Shown here one piece after another: positions 35,899 to 46,503 of a stretch of DNA of 64,000 nucleotides. The DNA lies in the NCBI GenBank assembly GCA_963931865.1, contig OZ007505.1:19671139-19735138 (forward strand), written 5' to 3'. How positions within the stretch are numbered: the first letter of the stretch is position 1; every line of letters starts with the position of its first letter. The notes under the pieces are model-generated. The model was not told the DNA's origin, did not search any database, and worked only from the letters and a program-made list of their open reading frames with translations. The stretch comes from Axinella damicornis. Its lineage: Eukaryota; Porifera; Demospongiae; Axinellida; Axinellidae. Both the position numbers and the translations under genes were made by a program.

Positions 35899-35985
35899 AT
35901 GTCCGGTAAGTCTGTTGCTGGTGGCAGTGCAATTGTGGTTGTGTCGTCCCTCATCTCGCGGATCGAGGACCAGTGTAGCAAAATA
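35899..35985 (+). CDS. Candidate first coding exon, unrecognised gene
   Basis: ATG opens a frame of 29 codons, starting MSGKSVAGGSAIVVVSSLIS, that ends at a strong donor (AAAATAG/GTAAGCG) in phase 1. The 400 bases upstream are CpG-rich (GTCGCGTAGAGC, GCGCGCTCATAATCTCGCG), unlike the surroundings, as for a promoter. I do not recognise the protein and could not place the next exon with confidence; the frame at 38033-38147 is phase-compatible. Confidence 0.35.
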
Positions 35986-36095
35986 GGTAAGCGTCACACC
36001 CTCGACCATGTGACTACGAACACGTCATTTGCACCCTCCCCCTTATGAATACGTGTTACGGTGACAGATAATTAAGCGCATGCGTAAACAGTGGA

Positions 36096-36143
36096 AACCA
36101 GGCCCTTTTCTCCTCCCTCTCTCGGGCCTGGGAACGAGGCTAG
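36096..36143. mobile_element. Foldback relic with GGCCTGGGAACGAGGCTAG end
   Basis: CCAGGCCC, a pyrimidine-rich loop and GGGCCTGGGAACGAGGCTAG; same type as 19875. Confidence 0.5.
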
Positions 36144-36604
36144 AGGCGTGGATATACTGAATCACCGTACGACGATATTGGTTGCATCATAGCCTCCAAC
36201 ACACGTTACGGCCAAAATAAAAAAACAGCCAACAACAACAACAACAAAAACAACAGCAACAAAAAACAACACAACGACCACAACAAGAACAAAAACTGCG
36301 TTGCATTCAACATTCTACCAGTTACCGGAAAATTAACTCCGCATGCATGGAGTTCTTGCACATCCCCACACTGCGACGAGCATGAATGAACGATTGCAAA
36401 TGAAAATTAATATTGTAGCTAAATTTTAAGTGACACGCATTACAGAATTGTGTCCGACCTCACTATAGATTGATTGCTATGTGAGTCGCGAGATTTTAAC
36501 AATAGAGGAATATGTACTTAAGTTTTAAGAGTACTGCAACCGACATCTCAACGCTGACGGTCACAAAATCTGCTGCTCGGACGGATGGACGCTATAATAT
36601 ACTG

Positions 36605-36684
36605 CACCCTCTTCTGGGGTATTTCGACTCACGACTTCCATACTCACCCTCTTCTGGGGTGTTTCGACTCACGACTTCCATACT
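36605..36684. repeat. 40-bp unit in two tandem copies
   Basis: CACCCTCTTCTGGGGT..TTTCGACTCACGACTTCC occurs twice head-to-tail with a single difference (A/G), so the duplication is recent. No coding content. Confidence 0.9.
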
Positions 36685-37512
36685 GCGCCAGAACGGACAC
36701 ATCTCGTTAAGGTTATAGATTTGGCATATTATTTCCATAATATATTTATCACCATAATTATACCGTCATTCTTGTGATACACGAAATGGACAGCGATACC
36801 GTTAATAATACATCCTTAAGTTGCGCCACGATCTCCCTAATTAATTTAAGTCACTTACCTGCCGGTTCCCTTTTAATTCCGAGCTCGAGCCTTTCTGGAC
36901 TCACATAACTTCGCAAGTTTAGCTGGCACTATACTTGGGGCGCGCACGAGCAAGCCCGTACACTGGTCAGTTCAACTGTTTGTCGGTTTATGTAATCTCC
37001 GTCATACCGTATAAATGTACGCGCTTTATTTCTCCGCAAGAATGAATGAGTTTAGGCCGGGGGAGTCCATTTTGAAAAGTAATAACATACTCAAAAAGTA
37101 ATAACATACTTAACCCTGCAACCCTCCTGATATCAAGGTGTGGTACAAATTTTGGAAAGCACCTTCAATATTGTGCAATCATATCACATGGCCAATTGGA
37201 ATCCTTCCTGGGAGAATACAAATCCGATCATGTTGGATCCCACCTCCAGTGAACGTGGCTAGATAGCCATCAGAATGGAAGGACTGATGCCCCACAAATA
37301 AAATACAGGATGGAAATTTCACTCCCACCCCAAAATCCTACTTCTCTATCCCTTAATCCCTCCACTTCTAAGCTCCCTTTTATCATTCCTGAAGTTCATT
37401 GTCTCATTCTGATCATCCTCATAGTTTTATCTTTATCCTCCATCCCGTAATGTACCATCCCAGTCCAGAAGGTTGCCTAGCTAAAGATGCCCCCAACCAA
37501 AGAAATAAAAAA

Positions 37513-37543
<31 letters not shown>
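37513..37543. repeat. Poly-G tract, 31 bases
   Basis: Thirty-one consecutive G between A-rich stretches (AAATAAAAAA on the left, CAATATAAAAAATATAAAAA on the right). A run of this length is a strong candidate for quadruplex structure. The true length may differ because such tracts are hard to sequence. Confidence 0.95.
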
Positions 37544-37545
<2 letters not shown>

Positions 37546-37990
37546 ATATAAAAAATATAAAAAATAAAAAAAATGTACGAACGATTTATACTTCTCTCCC
37601 GCATCCCCAATTCCTGGGGGTCCAATAATTATTCGGGGGCCCGGGGGTACATGTCAAAATTTAATTGTAGGCCAGGCCCTTGTATCATGTACACTGGCGA
37701 ACTGAGTCTAGTCAGGTCTCTCTTCAGTACATCGTAGCCAACAGCGCCTTTCGCAAGATCGCAAACACGCATTCTCCAGGCGACGTGCATACTCTCACCA
37801 GGCTACAAGTTCTCTTCGAGAACCAAAGGAACTTGCTGTGATCGCAGAAGTTGGGCGGAGGCGCGAGAACGAGGCTGCTTGTCGAAAGGTAGCTATATAA
37901 TTTGTGCAAATCTGTTCCATGGAACATGGGAGTGGGATGAACTCGTGCTATAAACAGCCCAACATAGATATTTGAAGTGGCTATATAGTA

Positions 37991-38377
37991 TTGAGTTTTG
38001 TTTTCGTTATCTTTTTACCCTGCAGACTACTAGAGACTGCGAGAGTTGGATTTTGGGGGTGGCGAGCTCCAAATGGAAATCCTATAAGGGGAGATCACTC
38101 ACCACAGTCACAGCTGCCACCGCGCTCAGTCAACCCGTATACTTGTCCCGGTAGTAGGAGAGGTGAGTCTGTGTTCAGTGTGAGCAAGGCAATTGATAGT
38201 CGCGTGGCCCAGACCCTTGCTGCAACAATTAGTGGGGCGGGGCGAAAGGTGAGAGGAGGGAGGAAGAAGGGTCTGATGACTGAACAGGATGTTGTTGGCT
38301 CTGCTGGAATGCTGGTAGAGCCAACCAGATTGAAGCAGCATGTAATTTGTGGCACGATTTCCACTTTGAGCGTGTGA
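37991..38377 (+). CDS. Open frame of 128 codons, possible exon(s), unrecognised
   Basis: The frame contains RSVNPYTCPGSRRGESVFSV and AIDSRVAQTLAATISG and stops at 38377. AG at about 38032 and a GTAGTAGG donor after CTTGTCCCG could delimit an exon, phase-compatible with 35899-35985. Against it: 38222-38290 recurs inverted at 39220-39285, so part is repeat-derived. No family is recognised. Confidence 0.2.
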   Translation: MSFVFVIFLPCRLLETARVGFWGWRAPNGNPIRGDHSPQSQLPPRSVNPYTCPGSRRGESVFSVSKAIDSRVAQTLAATISGAGRKVRGGRKKGLMTEQDVVGSAGMLVEPTRLKQHVICGTISTLSV

Positions 38378-39285
38378 CTAGATTTATGGTTGACATGGTG
38401 AGAAGACTGCCTCGCTTCACAGCTAGGCTACAGGCAGTCGATGCCCAAACAAAGCGAAGATAATTGATGCATGCGATAGGGACATCTCCGTGAGTCTCCA
38501 CACGGGTTCTGGAATGTCTCACTGTTAGTCTCCTTCCTTCGGCAAGTCTTTGAGGCAGACGGTGCAGCACTCTTCCTTGATAGCCATGGCTCTAGCTCTG
38601 TGCTCAATCAACAACTAGTATATACCGTAGTGTCCCGTTAATACGTCCCCCTATTTTGTACACTACATCCAGCCCAAAGAGGGGAGGGGGCGTATTTTCG
38701 AGTACGCAATTAGTCTCGATTATATGCCCCCTCAAAAAGTTTTTGCCGAGGTTCATGTTCACAGTTACTAAAGTACAAACTATCGCCAGTACTGTTCTCC
38801 CTACATCGGCGAGAAGAGCTGCACTTCAACTCAAGGGCCATAACATTCACTACGACTTCGCTGTAGCCATCCTCAAGAACAGCAATACTGTCGGTCATGA
38901 ACCACGGAACATTTCCTGGCATTTCCTGTGGAAGAGTGGCAGCGAGATGACTTGTACCGTCGGCGTTAATGGTGACTACTCGATCTGAGAGACGATCTGC
39001 AAAACTGCGCACGTGTAGGTCAGAACTTCCCAGAAGAAGCTCACCAGGGGGGCGTTACAAGGAGTCAAACTACCCTGTACAGGAACTTGGGCGAAAAAGA
39101 GGGGGAGGGCGTATTTTCGAAGGGGGCGTATTAGCGGGACACTACGGTACTTGAGGTAAGTCACATGCAATATTACGTTTACGGAAGATAATTGCATTCC
39201 ATTGTGAAATGGCACCCTGTTCAGAGTCACCAGACCCTTCTTCCTCCCTCCCCTCCCCTTTCGCCCCACCCCACTAATCGTCGCA
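38222..39285. repeat. Inverted 65-bp pair flanking mariner-like copy 3
   Basis: AATTAGTGGGGCGGGGCGAA through AGAAGGGTCTGATGACTG at 38222-38290 returns inverted at 39220-39285 with a few differences. The pair encloses unique DNA plus the mariner-like element, so a foldback unit may have been invaded. Confidence 0.6.
38635..39147. mobile_element. Mariner-like miniature element, copy 3
   Basis: CCGTAGTGTCCCGTTAATAC and GTATTAGCGGGACACTACGG are flanked by TA on both sides. Same orientation as copy 1. The minus-strand internal frame (VVTINADGTSHLAATLPQEM) is preserved over about 60 codons. Confidence 0.88.
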
Positions 39286-40311
39286 GCTAGCTATAATATT
39301 ATGTTCTCTTCTTCTCCCTGGCCTGGCATACTCTCTGAGCAAAGCATATCATGAGGTTTTGGGAAGAATGATCATACTGCTACTAGATGCGTATAGCATA
39401 TGTGGGGGCGAGCGAGCAGGAACATAGCAATCAGAATGTGTCTTTCTTGCATGATGCCATGATTACAACCAGCTCTAGTTTAGCCACTAGTCCCTCCCTC
39501 TCCTTAGCTTTGTTCCCAAGCCTACACCATTTTTTGTTCTTCAGTTTGCGTTGACATACACTGATGTGGAAGAGCGGAAAGAAATGGGGAAGGCCTGGTA
39601 TTATCCATCATGTGAATGGTGTCAGGTGGATGAAGGGGGGGTAGTCTCACGGGCCAGACCTTTGCGGTGCGCGGGGGGAAGGGAAAAGAACATCTGTTCA
39701 CTATAGACAGGTTTCAGTGTCATGGAGGAATTCAAAAACGTGACGTCATATCAAATGTCACGAGGAAGGAAGTATCTGCACCGCAGTTATGCGACTTTGG
39801 TGTTCAGCAATGAATGGTTGTGTGTTGTTCGTGCCGTTCACTTGCAACTGTAAAGGATCTCTAGCTCGCAAATCTGTTCTCTTGTTCTCGTTTGAATCTG
39901 TACAGATCGTGACCAATACGGAAGGTATATTGACCGCTCTCCAATCTGATTGGTGCCACCAACATTCTGGCGACCACCGCACAGGCCTGTAGAAGGAGAG
40001 TCTAGCAGAGCTCGCAGGATTCCTTGTTGCATAATGTAACGAAGTCATAATGCTTCGTAGAACGTACTAATTGTTTTAATAATTGATTGGTGTAACAACT
40101 AAACAGTGGTCAGTTCGAAACCAATTTTGTGTCAATTCTGCTAGTCCCTCCCTCTCCTTCCATTTCCTTTCCTTTTTCGGGGGAGAGGGAGGGTCTAGTG
40201 GCAAGACTAAACCAGCTGAACAGACAGTATTTTGTCCACAAAGAAAGATAATAGTGTGTGAAAGTGGCATGCAATACAAGGAATGCCGGGCCTATTACAA
40301 CTCCAAAATTA

Positions 40312-40715
40312 CGAGTGGCAACCACACTACTGGTAACTAGTGCAAGCTTTATAAGTATTGCAGCTTGTTCCAATTAACACACATGCCACGTGAAAGCCAT
40401 GCTCATTTGATCGATTGAGCCAAAGCTGGCAATGGCTGCCAAAGGAAAGACGAACATTACAGCACTCACAACTTTGCCAGTACGATGAATTTTGCACGTA
40501 AGCATCAGTGATCGACAGCGATCATGGCTGTGCAGTCAGAATTTTTTAAAGCCTTTCGTAGGAGCTGTACTGGCAACGAATGTCGAAGAGAGCTCTGGAG
40601 CAATGGCGGCCGATGTGAAGACAAAAGCGCTTGTATCTCCACCACCAAGGCGAGTTTCAGCATTTGTTGATAGCAATCATGATGGTGTAGTCAGAATCTT
40701 TGTACAGGTGCGATG
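40312..40715 (+). repeat. First-exon-like repeat, copy 4 (degenerate)
   Basis: GAGTGGCAACCACACTACTG replaces the usual left end. Unit A has ATGGCTGCCAAAGG, but its donor is mutated to GATGAATT; unit B has ATGGCGGCCGATGTG and CCACCAAGGCGAGT, so both donors are damaged. The right end is missing. Confidence 0.7.
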
Positions 40716-41026
40716 TATTTTGTCAGCAATGTGGTTAGCGCATACTGTATGGCCAGGGTCTTTGAATTGGTGATTTGGTAGTTGGTGATTTGATGCCTGT
40801 GTTGTTACATTCACGTAAACATTGATGGGAAGCAGTGTGCCTCTTCAAGTATATACAATGTATGATACGCGTCTTCAAAAATGTCGGGCGTTTGGGGGTA
40901 CCATTTCTGTCATGGCATCAGATTTATGTGACAAACTCGGCTCCAGAAGACCTATGCATGTATTAATGTAGCTTCGGAAGACCTAAACAAGCTCTAGAAG
41001 ATCCGTAAGTAAAGCTGCGCCATTTT

Positions 41027-41260
41027 TCAGAATTGTAGGTACAACACTCTTTGGAAGAAGCCTTCCACTTCTTTGGATGATGTTTCCTGATTATCAGAAG
41101 AAGTCTTCAGATTTGTGGCAAAATCTGATGTCAGTATCAATTGGAAAAATGCGAACAGCTCCTTCTCGAGCAGTGCTAAATTTTTTAACGCTGCCATTGT
41201 GCTGCAGAAGACATCAGTAATATCCATACCATAGCCCCCAGAGAGGTGTCCACTGTCCAC
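41027..41260 (-). CDS. Open frame of 77 codons, hypothetical
   Basis: The minus-strand frame reads MDSGHLSGGYGMDITDVFCS and then an acidic, Lys/Ser-rich tail ending RVLYLQF. Composition is protein-like and there is no repeat signature, but no splice partner, promoter or recognised family is seen. GAAGAC-type words that recur nearby could create such a frame by chance. Confidence 0.15.
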   Translation of the reverse strand: MDSGHLSGGYGMDITDVFCSTMAALKNLALLEKELFAFFQLILTSDFATNLKTSSDNQETSSKEVEGFFQRVLYLQF

Positions 41261-41391
41261 ACCATAAAATCCACTGTCTGATCAAAGAGGGTGAGACATG
41301 GTCAACATTCAGTGACACCTCTCAGCCCCTCCATACCAGGGATCAGATACTTCATGGTTACGGCCATTCCAATTATTCCTCACTGGTTTTC

Positions 41392-41893
41392 GTGGGGCAA
41401 CCGCACTCCTGGTAGCCACGTTGCAACCCCGGTTGCGACTCGCCGTAGCGCAAGCTAAGTATTGCAATTCGTTCCAATTAATGCACATACCACGTGGCAA
41501 CCACGCTCAGTTGATCACGGGCAATGGCGACCAAAAGAAAGACAAGACATTAGTACAGCACTCACAATTTAACTAGCACGCGGTGAGTTTCAGCATGTAA
41601 GCGTCAGTGAACGACAGCGATCACGGCCGTGTGGTCGGTGTGCTTTTCCTAAGAACGGTACTTCCACCGGAAGTCGAAGAGAGCACTTGAGCAATGGCTG
41701 CCAATGGCGAGACAAAAGTGCTCATATCTCCACCACCAAAGTGAGTTTCAGCACCAACTTTTTACATTCAGGTCAGTGCTTGATAGCATTCCCGGCGGTG
41801 TAGTCAGAACCTTTGCAGGCCAATCCCAAGTACACTTTATTTATATTAATTAGATTATTTACGAGGAACAATTTTTCCCCTACCAGGAGTGTA
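41392..41893 (+). repeat. First-exon-like repeat, copy 5
   Basis: Complete copy, GGGGCAACCGCACTCCTGG to CTACCAGGAGTGTAA. Unit A has ATGGCGACCAAAAGA and a GCGGTGAGT donor; unit B has ATGGCTGCCAATGGC and CCAAAGTGAGT. It joins copy 6 directly. Confidence 0.88.
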
Positions 41894-42375
41894 ACAAGGG
41901 GGAACTGCACTCCTGGTAGTCGCGTTGCAACCAGTTGCAAGTTGCTGATCGCCCAAGCTAGGTCTTGCAGTTTATTCCAATTAACGCACGTCACGTGACG
42001 ACCATGCTCGACTCGAGATCGATCGAGTCAGCAATGGCATCCAAAGGGAAGGCAAAAACTTATTACAGCGATAACAACTTCGCCAGCATGGTGAGTTTTG
42101 GTATATAAGTGTCAGTGAACAACAGCGATCATGGGTACTGTACTGGCAACCAACGTCAAAGAGGTAATCGAGCAATGGCGGCTGACGGCACGACAAAAGC
42201 GCTTGTATCTCCACCACCAAGGTGAGTTTCAGCAATTATTATACGTTAGTGTCACTGCATGATAGTGATCACGACGGTGTAGTCAGAATCTTTGTAGGCC
42301 ATTCCTAAGGTAGCCAAAGGTTAATTATTTACATTACATTACGCAGCACAATTTTTCCCCTACGAGGAGTGTAAC
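41894..42375 (+). repeat. First-exon-like repeat, copy 6
   Basis: The left end is modified to AAGGGGGAACTGCACTCCTG; the right end is CTACGAGGAGTGTAA. Unit A has ATGGCATCCAAAGGG with ATGGTGAGT; unit B has ATGGCGGCTGACGGC with CCAAGGTGAGT. Confidence 0.85.
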
Positions 42376-42652
42376 TTTTGTATGAAAAGAAAGTAACAGT
42401 TCCATGAAAGTCGAAGTTCAAACTTCAAGGACATTTGCACATGCATAGGCCTACGTAGTACCACTAGCTGTTGGACACGTTTTAACATGGTGAGGGAATA
42501 CTTCACTGTCAAAGTTCAAGCCATTACATATCTGTGACACTATAGGGCTCTGTAAAATTCCCACTGCTGGGGAATTGACTCGGTCTCATCGTTGCACCAA
42601 GACGCTTGAAGGTTGACTTCTGAGGATTCCCTGAATGAACCTACTATTTAAA

Positions 42653-43050
42653 TTAAGGTTACGGGATACTTGTGCACGCACCGTGCGAAATGTATTGGGA
42701 AATGTATATTTAAGCTCGCTAACCAAGAATCTCTGGTACGAATAGCGTGAGCAACTTGATTCTAGAGGTGGAGGTGCACTGTCACAAGGTGCAGGGCATG
42801 ACGGAAGCAGTTCAGTTCACCAAAAAGACGTATTTACCGCTTTTCTTGAGCGAGACAGCAGATAAATTTGCCAGGGATTATGCTATCAAAAAAAGCTTCC
42901 GTGATGCCCTGCACCTTGTGACAGCGCACCTCCACCGCTGGAATCAAGTTGCTCACACTCTTCGTACCAGAGATTTTTGGTTAGCGAGCTTAAGTATACA
43001 TTTCCCAATACATGTCGCACGGCGCGGGCACGAGTGTCCCGTAACCTTAA
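42653..43050. mobile_element. piggyBac-like foldback element with about 150-bp arms
   Basis: TTAA duplications flank GGTTACGGGATAC at the left and its complement GTGTCCCGTAACC at the right. Each arm is about 150 bp (for example AGCTCGCTAACCAAGAATCT and CACAAGGTGCAGGGCATGAC), leaving a spacer of roughly 100 bp. Only the outer end is shared with the element at 5963, so this is a second, arm-extended subfamily. The overlapping frame at 42747-43064 is a by-product. Confidence 0.88.
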
Positions 43051-43309
43051 TACAGCCTGAGTAATTGTACCGTCGAGTCGCCACACAATCATGCTGCATT
43101 ATTATCACAAAAACTCACAAAATAGTATCAAATGATATCATGTCGTGGATGTGACAATTTAGAATTCAGAATTCTAGAATCAGAGAACGCGGTAGCATTC
43201 TCTATTTAGGGATGGCCAAGGAAATTTCGATTTTACCATACTGGTGCACCAGCAGGATAATGGCCAAAGAAGCTACAACCCCCCAAACCAAGCACGCAGA
43301 CAGAATGAT

Positions 43310-43500
43310 ACTGCCTAGCAGCAGCCGTAATCGCAGTTGTTCACTGACGCTTACATACCAGAACTCACCGTGCTGGCAAGGTTGTAAGTGCTGTTATAAT
43401 TTCGTGTCTTCCCCTTTGGTCGCCATTGCTCGTTCGACTAAGCGTGGTTGCCACGTGGCATGTGCGTTAATTGGAACTAACTGCGCTACTTGGCTTGTCT
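43310..43500 (-). repeat. First-exon-like repeat, copy 7 (minus strand, partial)
   Basis: Read on the minus strand it gives the CCACGTGG box, the ATGGCGACCAAAGGGGAAGA unit, and CACGGTGAGT with GTCAGTGAACAAC. Only unit A is present. Its left end is bounded by the CTTT microsatellite. Confidence 0.75.
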
Positions 43501-43501
43501 G

Positions 43502-43502
<1 letters not shown>

Positions 43503-43553
<51 letters not shown>

Positions 43554-43555
43554 TC
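43503..43555. repeat. (CTTT)n microsatellite
   Basis: About thirteen CTTT units separate an inverted copy and a direct copy of the first-exon-like repeat. Frames through it (poly-Ser/Phe or Lys/Glu/Arg) are artefacts. Confidence 0.95.
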
Positions 43556-44030
43556 GAGGGGCAACCGCACTCCTGGTAGCCGTTGCAACTCCGCGGTTGC
43601 CTCGCAGTAGCGCAAGCTCATTATTGCAATTCGTTCCAATTAACGCACATGCCACGTGACAGCCACGCTCAGTCGAACGCTAGCAATGGCGACCAAAGGG
43701 AAGACACGAAATAATATAACAGCACTTACAACCTTGCCAGCACGGTGAGTTTCGGTATGTAACCGTCAGTGTACAACAGCGATTACGGCTGTGTGGTCAC
43801 AATCTTTGTGGGCCCTTCGTATGACTTTACTGGCAACCAACGTCGAAGAGAACGATCGAGCAATGGCGGCCGACGGCATGACAAAAGCGATTGTATCTCC
43901 ATCACCAAGGTGAGTTTCGTCACAATTATTGTGTGGTTGTGTCACTGCATGATAGCGATCACGATGGTGTAGTCAGAATCTCTGTAGACCTTTCTTGCGT
44001 GCTGTGAGGTTTGATTATTTAATTAGATTA
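43556..44030 (+). repeat. First-exon-like repeat, copy 8
   Basis: Unit A: ATG at 43686, 59 bases, donor ACG/GTGAGT at 43745. Unit B: ATG at 43863, 47 bases, donor AAG/GTGAGT at 43910. Both intact. The right end is missing (it changes to TTTCTTGCGTGCTGTGAGG). Confidence 0.88.
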
Positions 44031-44040
44031 TTTAGATTAC

Positions 44041-44320
44041 GAGGGGCAACCGCACTCCTGGTAGCCGCGATGCAACCGGTTGCAACTCGCTGGGTGGTCT
44101 AGTCTTTGTGGCAATGAAACTTTGAAAGTTGAAGAGAGCGCTCGAGCAATGGCGGCTGAAGGGAAGACAAAAGCACTCACAACTCCACTACCAAGATGAA
44201 TTTCAGCCACAAAATTGTACGGTTGGGTCACTGCACGATAGTGATCATGAAGATTTAGTCAGAACCTTTGTAGGTCCTTCCTGCAGGCTGGGAGGTTTTT
44301 TATTTGTTTATATTTGCTTT
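44041..44320 (+). repeat. First-exon-like repeat, copy 9 (unit B only)
   Basis: The left end GAGGGGCAACCGCACTCCTG is fused to a single B unit (ATGGCGGCTGAAGGG). The donor is mutated to AAGATGAATT. Unit A has been deleted. Confidence 0.8.
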
Positions 44321-44330
44321 ATTAGTTAGT

Positions 44331-44951
44331 GAGGGGCAACCGCACTCCTGGTAGCCGCGGGTAAACGGTAGCACAAGCTAAGTGTGACAGTTCGTTCCAA
44401 TTATCACACATGACATGAGTACCATGATAGATATATATAGGGAAGATCAGAAATTATATAGAGTGCTATCATGTCTCAAGTACCATTCATAGCCGCGTTT
44501 CCGTAGCGCGAGCAATTCGTTCCAATTAACGCACATGCCACGTGGCAACCACGCTCAGTCGATCGCGAGCAATGGCGACCAAAAGGAAGACAAGACATTG
44601 TTACAGCACTCACAACTTAGCCAGCACGGTGAGTTTCGGCATGTAAGCGTCAGTGAACGACAGCGATCACGGCCGTGTGGGCAGAATCTTCGTGTGCCTT
44701 TCCTAAGAGCGGTATTGCTACCGGAAGTCGGAGAGCGCTCGAGCAATGGCGGCCAACGGCGAGACAAAAGCGTTCATATCTCTACCACCAAAGTGAGTTT
44801 CAGCACAATTATTTTGATTTTGTGTCACTGCATCATAGCGATCACGACGGTGTAGTCAGAATCTTTGTAGGCCATTCGGAAATAGTCAAACGTTTATTAA
44901 TTAATTACATTATTTACGCGGCACAATTTTTCCTATACCAGGAGTGTAACG
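44331..44951 (+). repeat. First-exon-like repeat, copy 10 (long form)
   Basis: Shares the roughly 130-bp left extension with copy 3 (ATGAGTACCATGATAG and following). Unit A has ATGGCGACCAAAAGG, 57 bases to ACG/GTGAGT; unit B has ATGGCGGCCAACGGC, 47 bases to AAA/GTGAGT. The right end is intact. Confidence 0.88.
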
Positions 44952-45340
44952 AGGGGCAACCGCACTCCTGGTAGCTAGCCGCGATGCAACCGGTAATCGC
45001 GCTGGTCGTGGTCGTGCAGAGAATTAACGCGAATGTCACGTGAGGACCACGTTTGGTGGATGGTGTCGGCAATGGCGTCCAAAGGGAAGACAAGAACTTA
45101 TTACAGCGCTCACAACTTTGCCAGCACGGTGAGTTTCGGCATGTGAGCGTCAGTGAACGACAGCGATCACGGCCTTGTGGTCAGAATCTTTGTGGGGCCT
45201 TCGTATCAGCTGTACTGGCAACGAACTTCGAGCGATCGAGCAATGGCGGCCGACGACACCACAAAAGCGCTTGTATCTCCATCACCAAGGTGAGTTTCGC
45301 CACAATTATTGTGTGGTTGTGTCACTGCATGATAGCAAAA
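44952..45340 (+). repeat. First-exon-like repeat, copy 11
   Basis: Follows copy 10 directly (GTGTAAC/GAGGGGC). Unit A has ATGGCGTCCAAAGGG with ACG/GTGAGT; unit B has ATGGCGGCCGACGAC with AAG/GTGAGT. It breaks off after CACTGCATGATAGC, without a right end. Confidence 0.85.
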
Positions 45341-45579
45341 CTTGGTCCAAGGATAGCTTACCAACTGAACCACTTCTTGAGCTAATTTACGTACAGAACA
45401 ACACCACTATCGCCGTACTACTCGCCACGACCATGTTTGTCTGCAAACTGGCAAAACCAGCAGTTTTAGCTAGCTATGATCCGATGGCATTCTAGCACGA
45501 CGCCATTTTGAGGCAATGAGGTCACGTGTTCGCCGATTGCGCATGCGCAATCCAAAATGCAAGTGTTCTTTTGCTTGTG

Positions 45580-45819
45580 ATGGCTGCGTTTGGTACACTA
45601 ACAGAATCCCTGTGAATCCATCATCTGGTGGCTCCTACTGCTACGAGGAAGTCCTACCAACCTGTTCTTGTCAAGATGTATTGTGACTATACCATCATGG
45701 AGGCGTGGCTTTCTTTTATGACGTAACTACAGTGCAGAACTGTGAGGCTAGAGTTTTGGATTTCCATTGCAAGCACATGACCTACACGGCTGCCATCGAG
45801 CTCTCTGATCTGATGAAGG
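45580..45819 (+). CDS. Candidate first two exons of an unrecognised gene
   Basis: Exon 1 (45580-45592) is ATGGCTGCGTTTG followed by GTACAC. Exon 2 (45733-45819) follows TAACTACAG and ends AAGG/GTGAAT. The phases agree, giving MAAF joined to VQNCEARVLDFHCKHMTYTA and then IELSDLMK. Composition is clearly protein-like and exon 2 has conserved-looking Cys/His spacing, but I do not recognise a family. It starts 240 bp after the cluster of first-exon-like repeats, on the same strand. The exons at 47274, 49631 and 50505 could belong to the same gene. Confidence 0.35.
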
Positions 45820-46027
45820 GTGAATGCCCCACCCCCTCATCCGCGAAGGCAACAATAAACATCGATCACAACAGCAACATCCAAAAAATATTATTAGCTA
45901 ACATGGTGATTAAGTAACAACACCAGTCTGGCATACATCCAGTTCCCCCATACCCTTACGGTGACGTGATGTTGCACGTACCATGACTAAGAAGTTACGC
46001 ATTTCATGCGCTCGAAAAAGTACGCAA

Positions 46028-46315
46028 ACTAGTGGCAAAAAATTTTCTGCGAAAAATAAAAAGGATTTAGTGATGGCCTGTCACATTTGGAATTATTCAA
46101 CCCCTCGAAAAAGCTAAGAAACAAGGAGAAATGCCTTTAGCCAGGCTGAGTCCCATCCCCTCCCTAAATTGTACATTTTATAATGGATGGGACTGAGCCT
46201 GGTTAAAGGCATTTCTCCTTGTTTCTTAGCTTTTTCGAGGGGTGGAATAATTCCAAATGTGACAGGCCATCACTAAATCCTTTTTATTTTTCGCAGAAAA
46301 TTTTTTGCCACTAGT
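46028..46315. mobile_element. Foldback element, about 125-bp near-perfect arms
   Basis: ACTAGTGGCAAAAAATTTTC through GGAGAAATGCCTTTAGCCAG returns inverted on the other side of a spacer of about 35 bp. The same arm (AAACAAGG..AAATG, GTGATGGCCTGTCA) recurs at 59669-59853 and 62914-63005. Confidence 0.9.
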
Positions 46316-46330
46316 TATGCACTTAGGCTG

Positions 46331-46503
46331 GGGTGTCTCTATTCACTTGACTGGACTACTGGACTGGACTACTGGACTCACCCAAAATATAGCATATTTA
46401 GCTTCTGTCCTACACTGAAAATGGCTGGAAAAGGCATTTTATGCAATTTTGGGTGAGTCCAGTAGTCCAGTCCAGTAGTCCAGTCCAGTGAATAGAGACA
46501 CCC
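46331..46503. mobile_element. Foldback element with 9-bp target duplication CTTAGGCTG
   Basis: The ends GGGTGTCTCTATTCACT and AGTGAATAGAGACACCC are perfect. The arms carry repeated GGACTGGACTACT, and CTTAGGCTG flanks both sides (46322-46330, 46504-46512). Total 173 bp. The GGACTGGACT motif also lines the ends of the 60571-61259 element. Confidence 0.88.

Noticed and set aside
42747..43064. 105-codon frame with varied composition
   Set aside because: It is almost entirely within the two inverted arms of the piggyBac-like foldback.
43467..43659. Frames rich in KKERKKER or FLSFFLSFF
   Set aside because: Translation of the (CTTT)n microsatellite.
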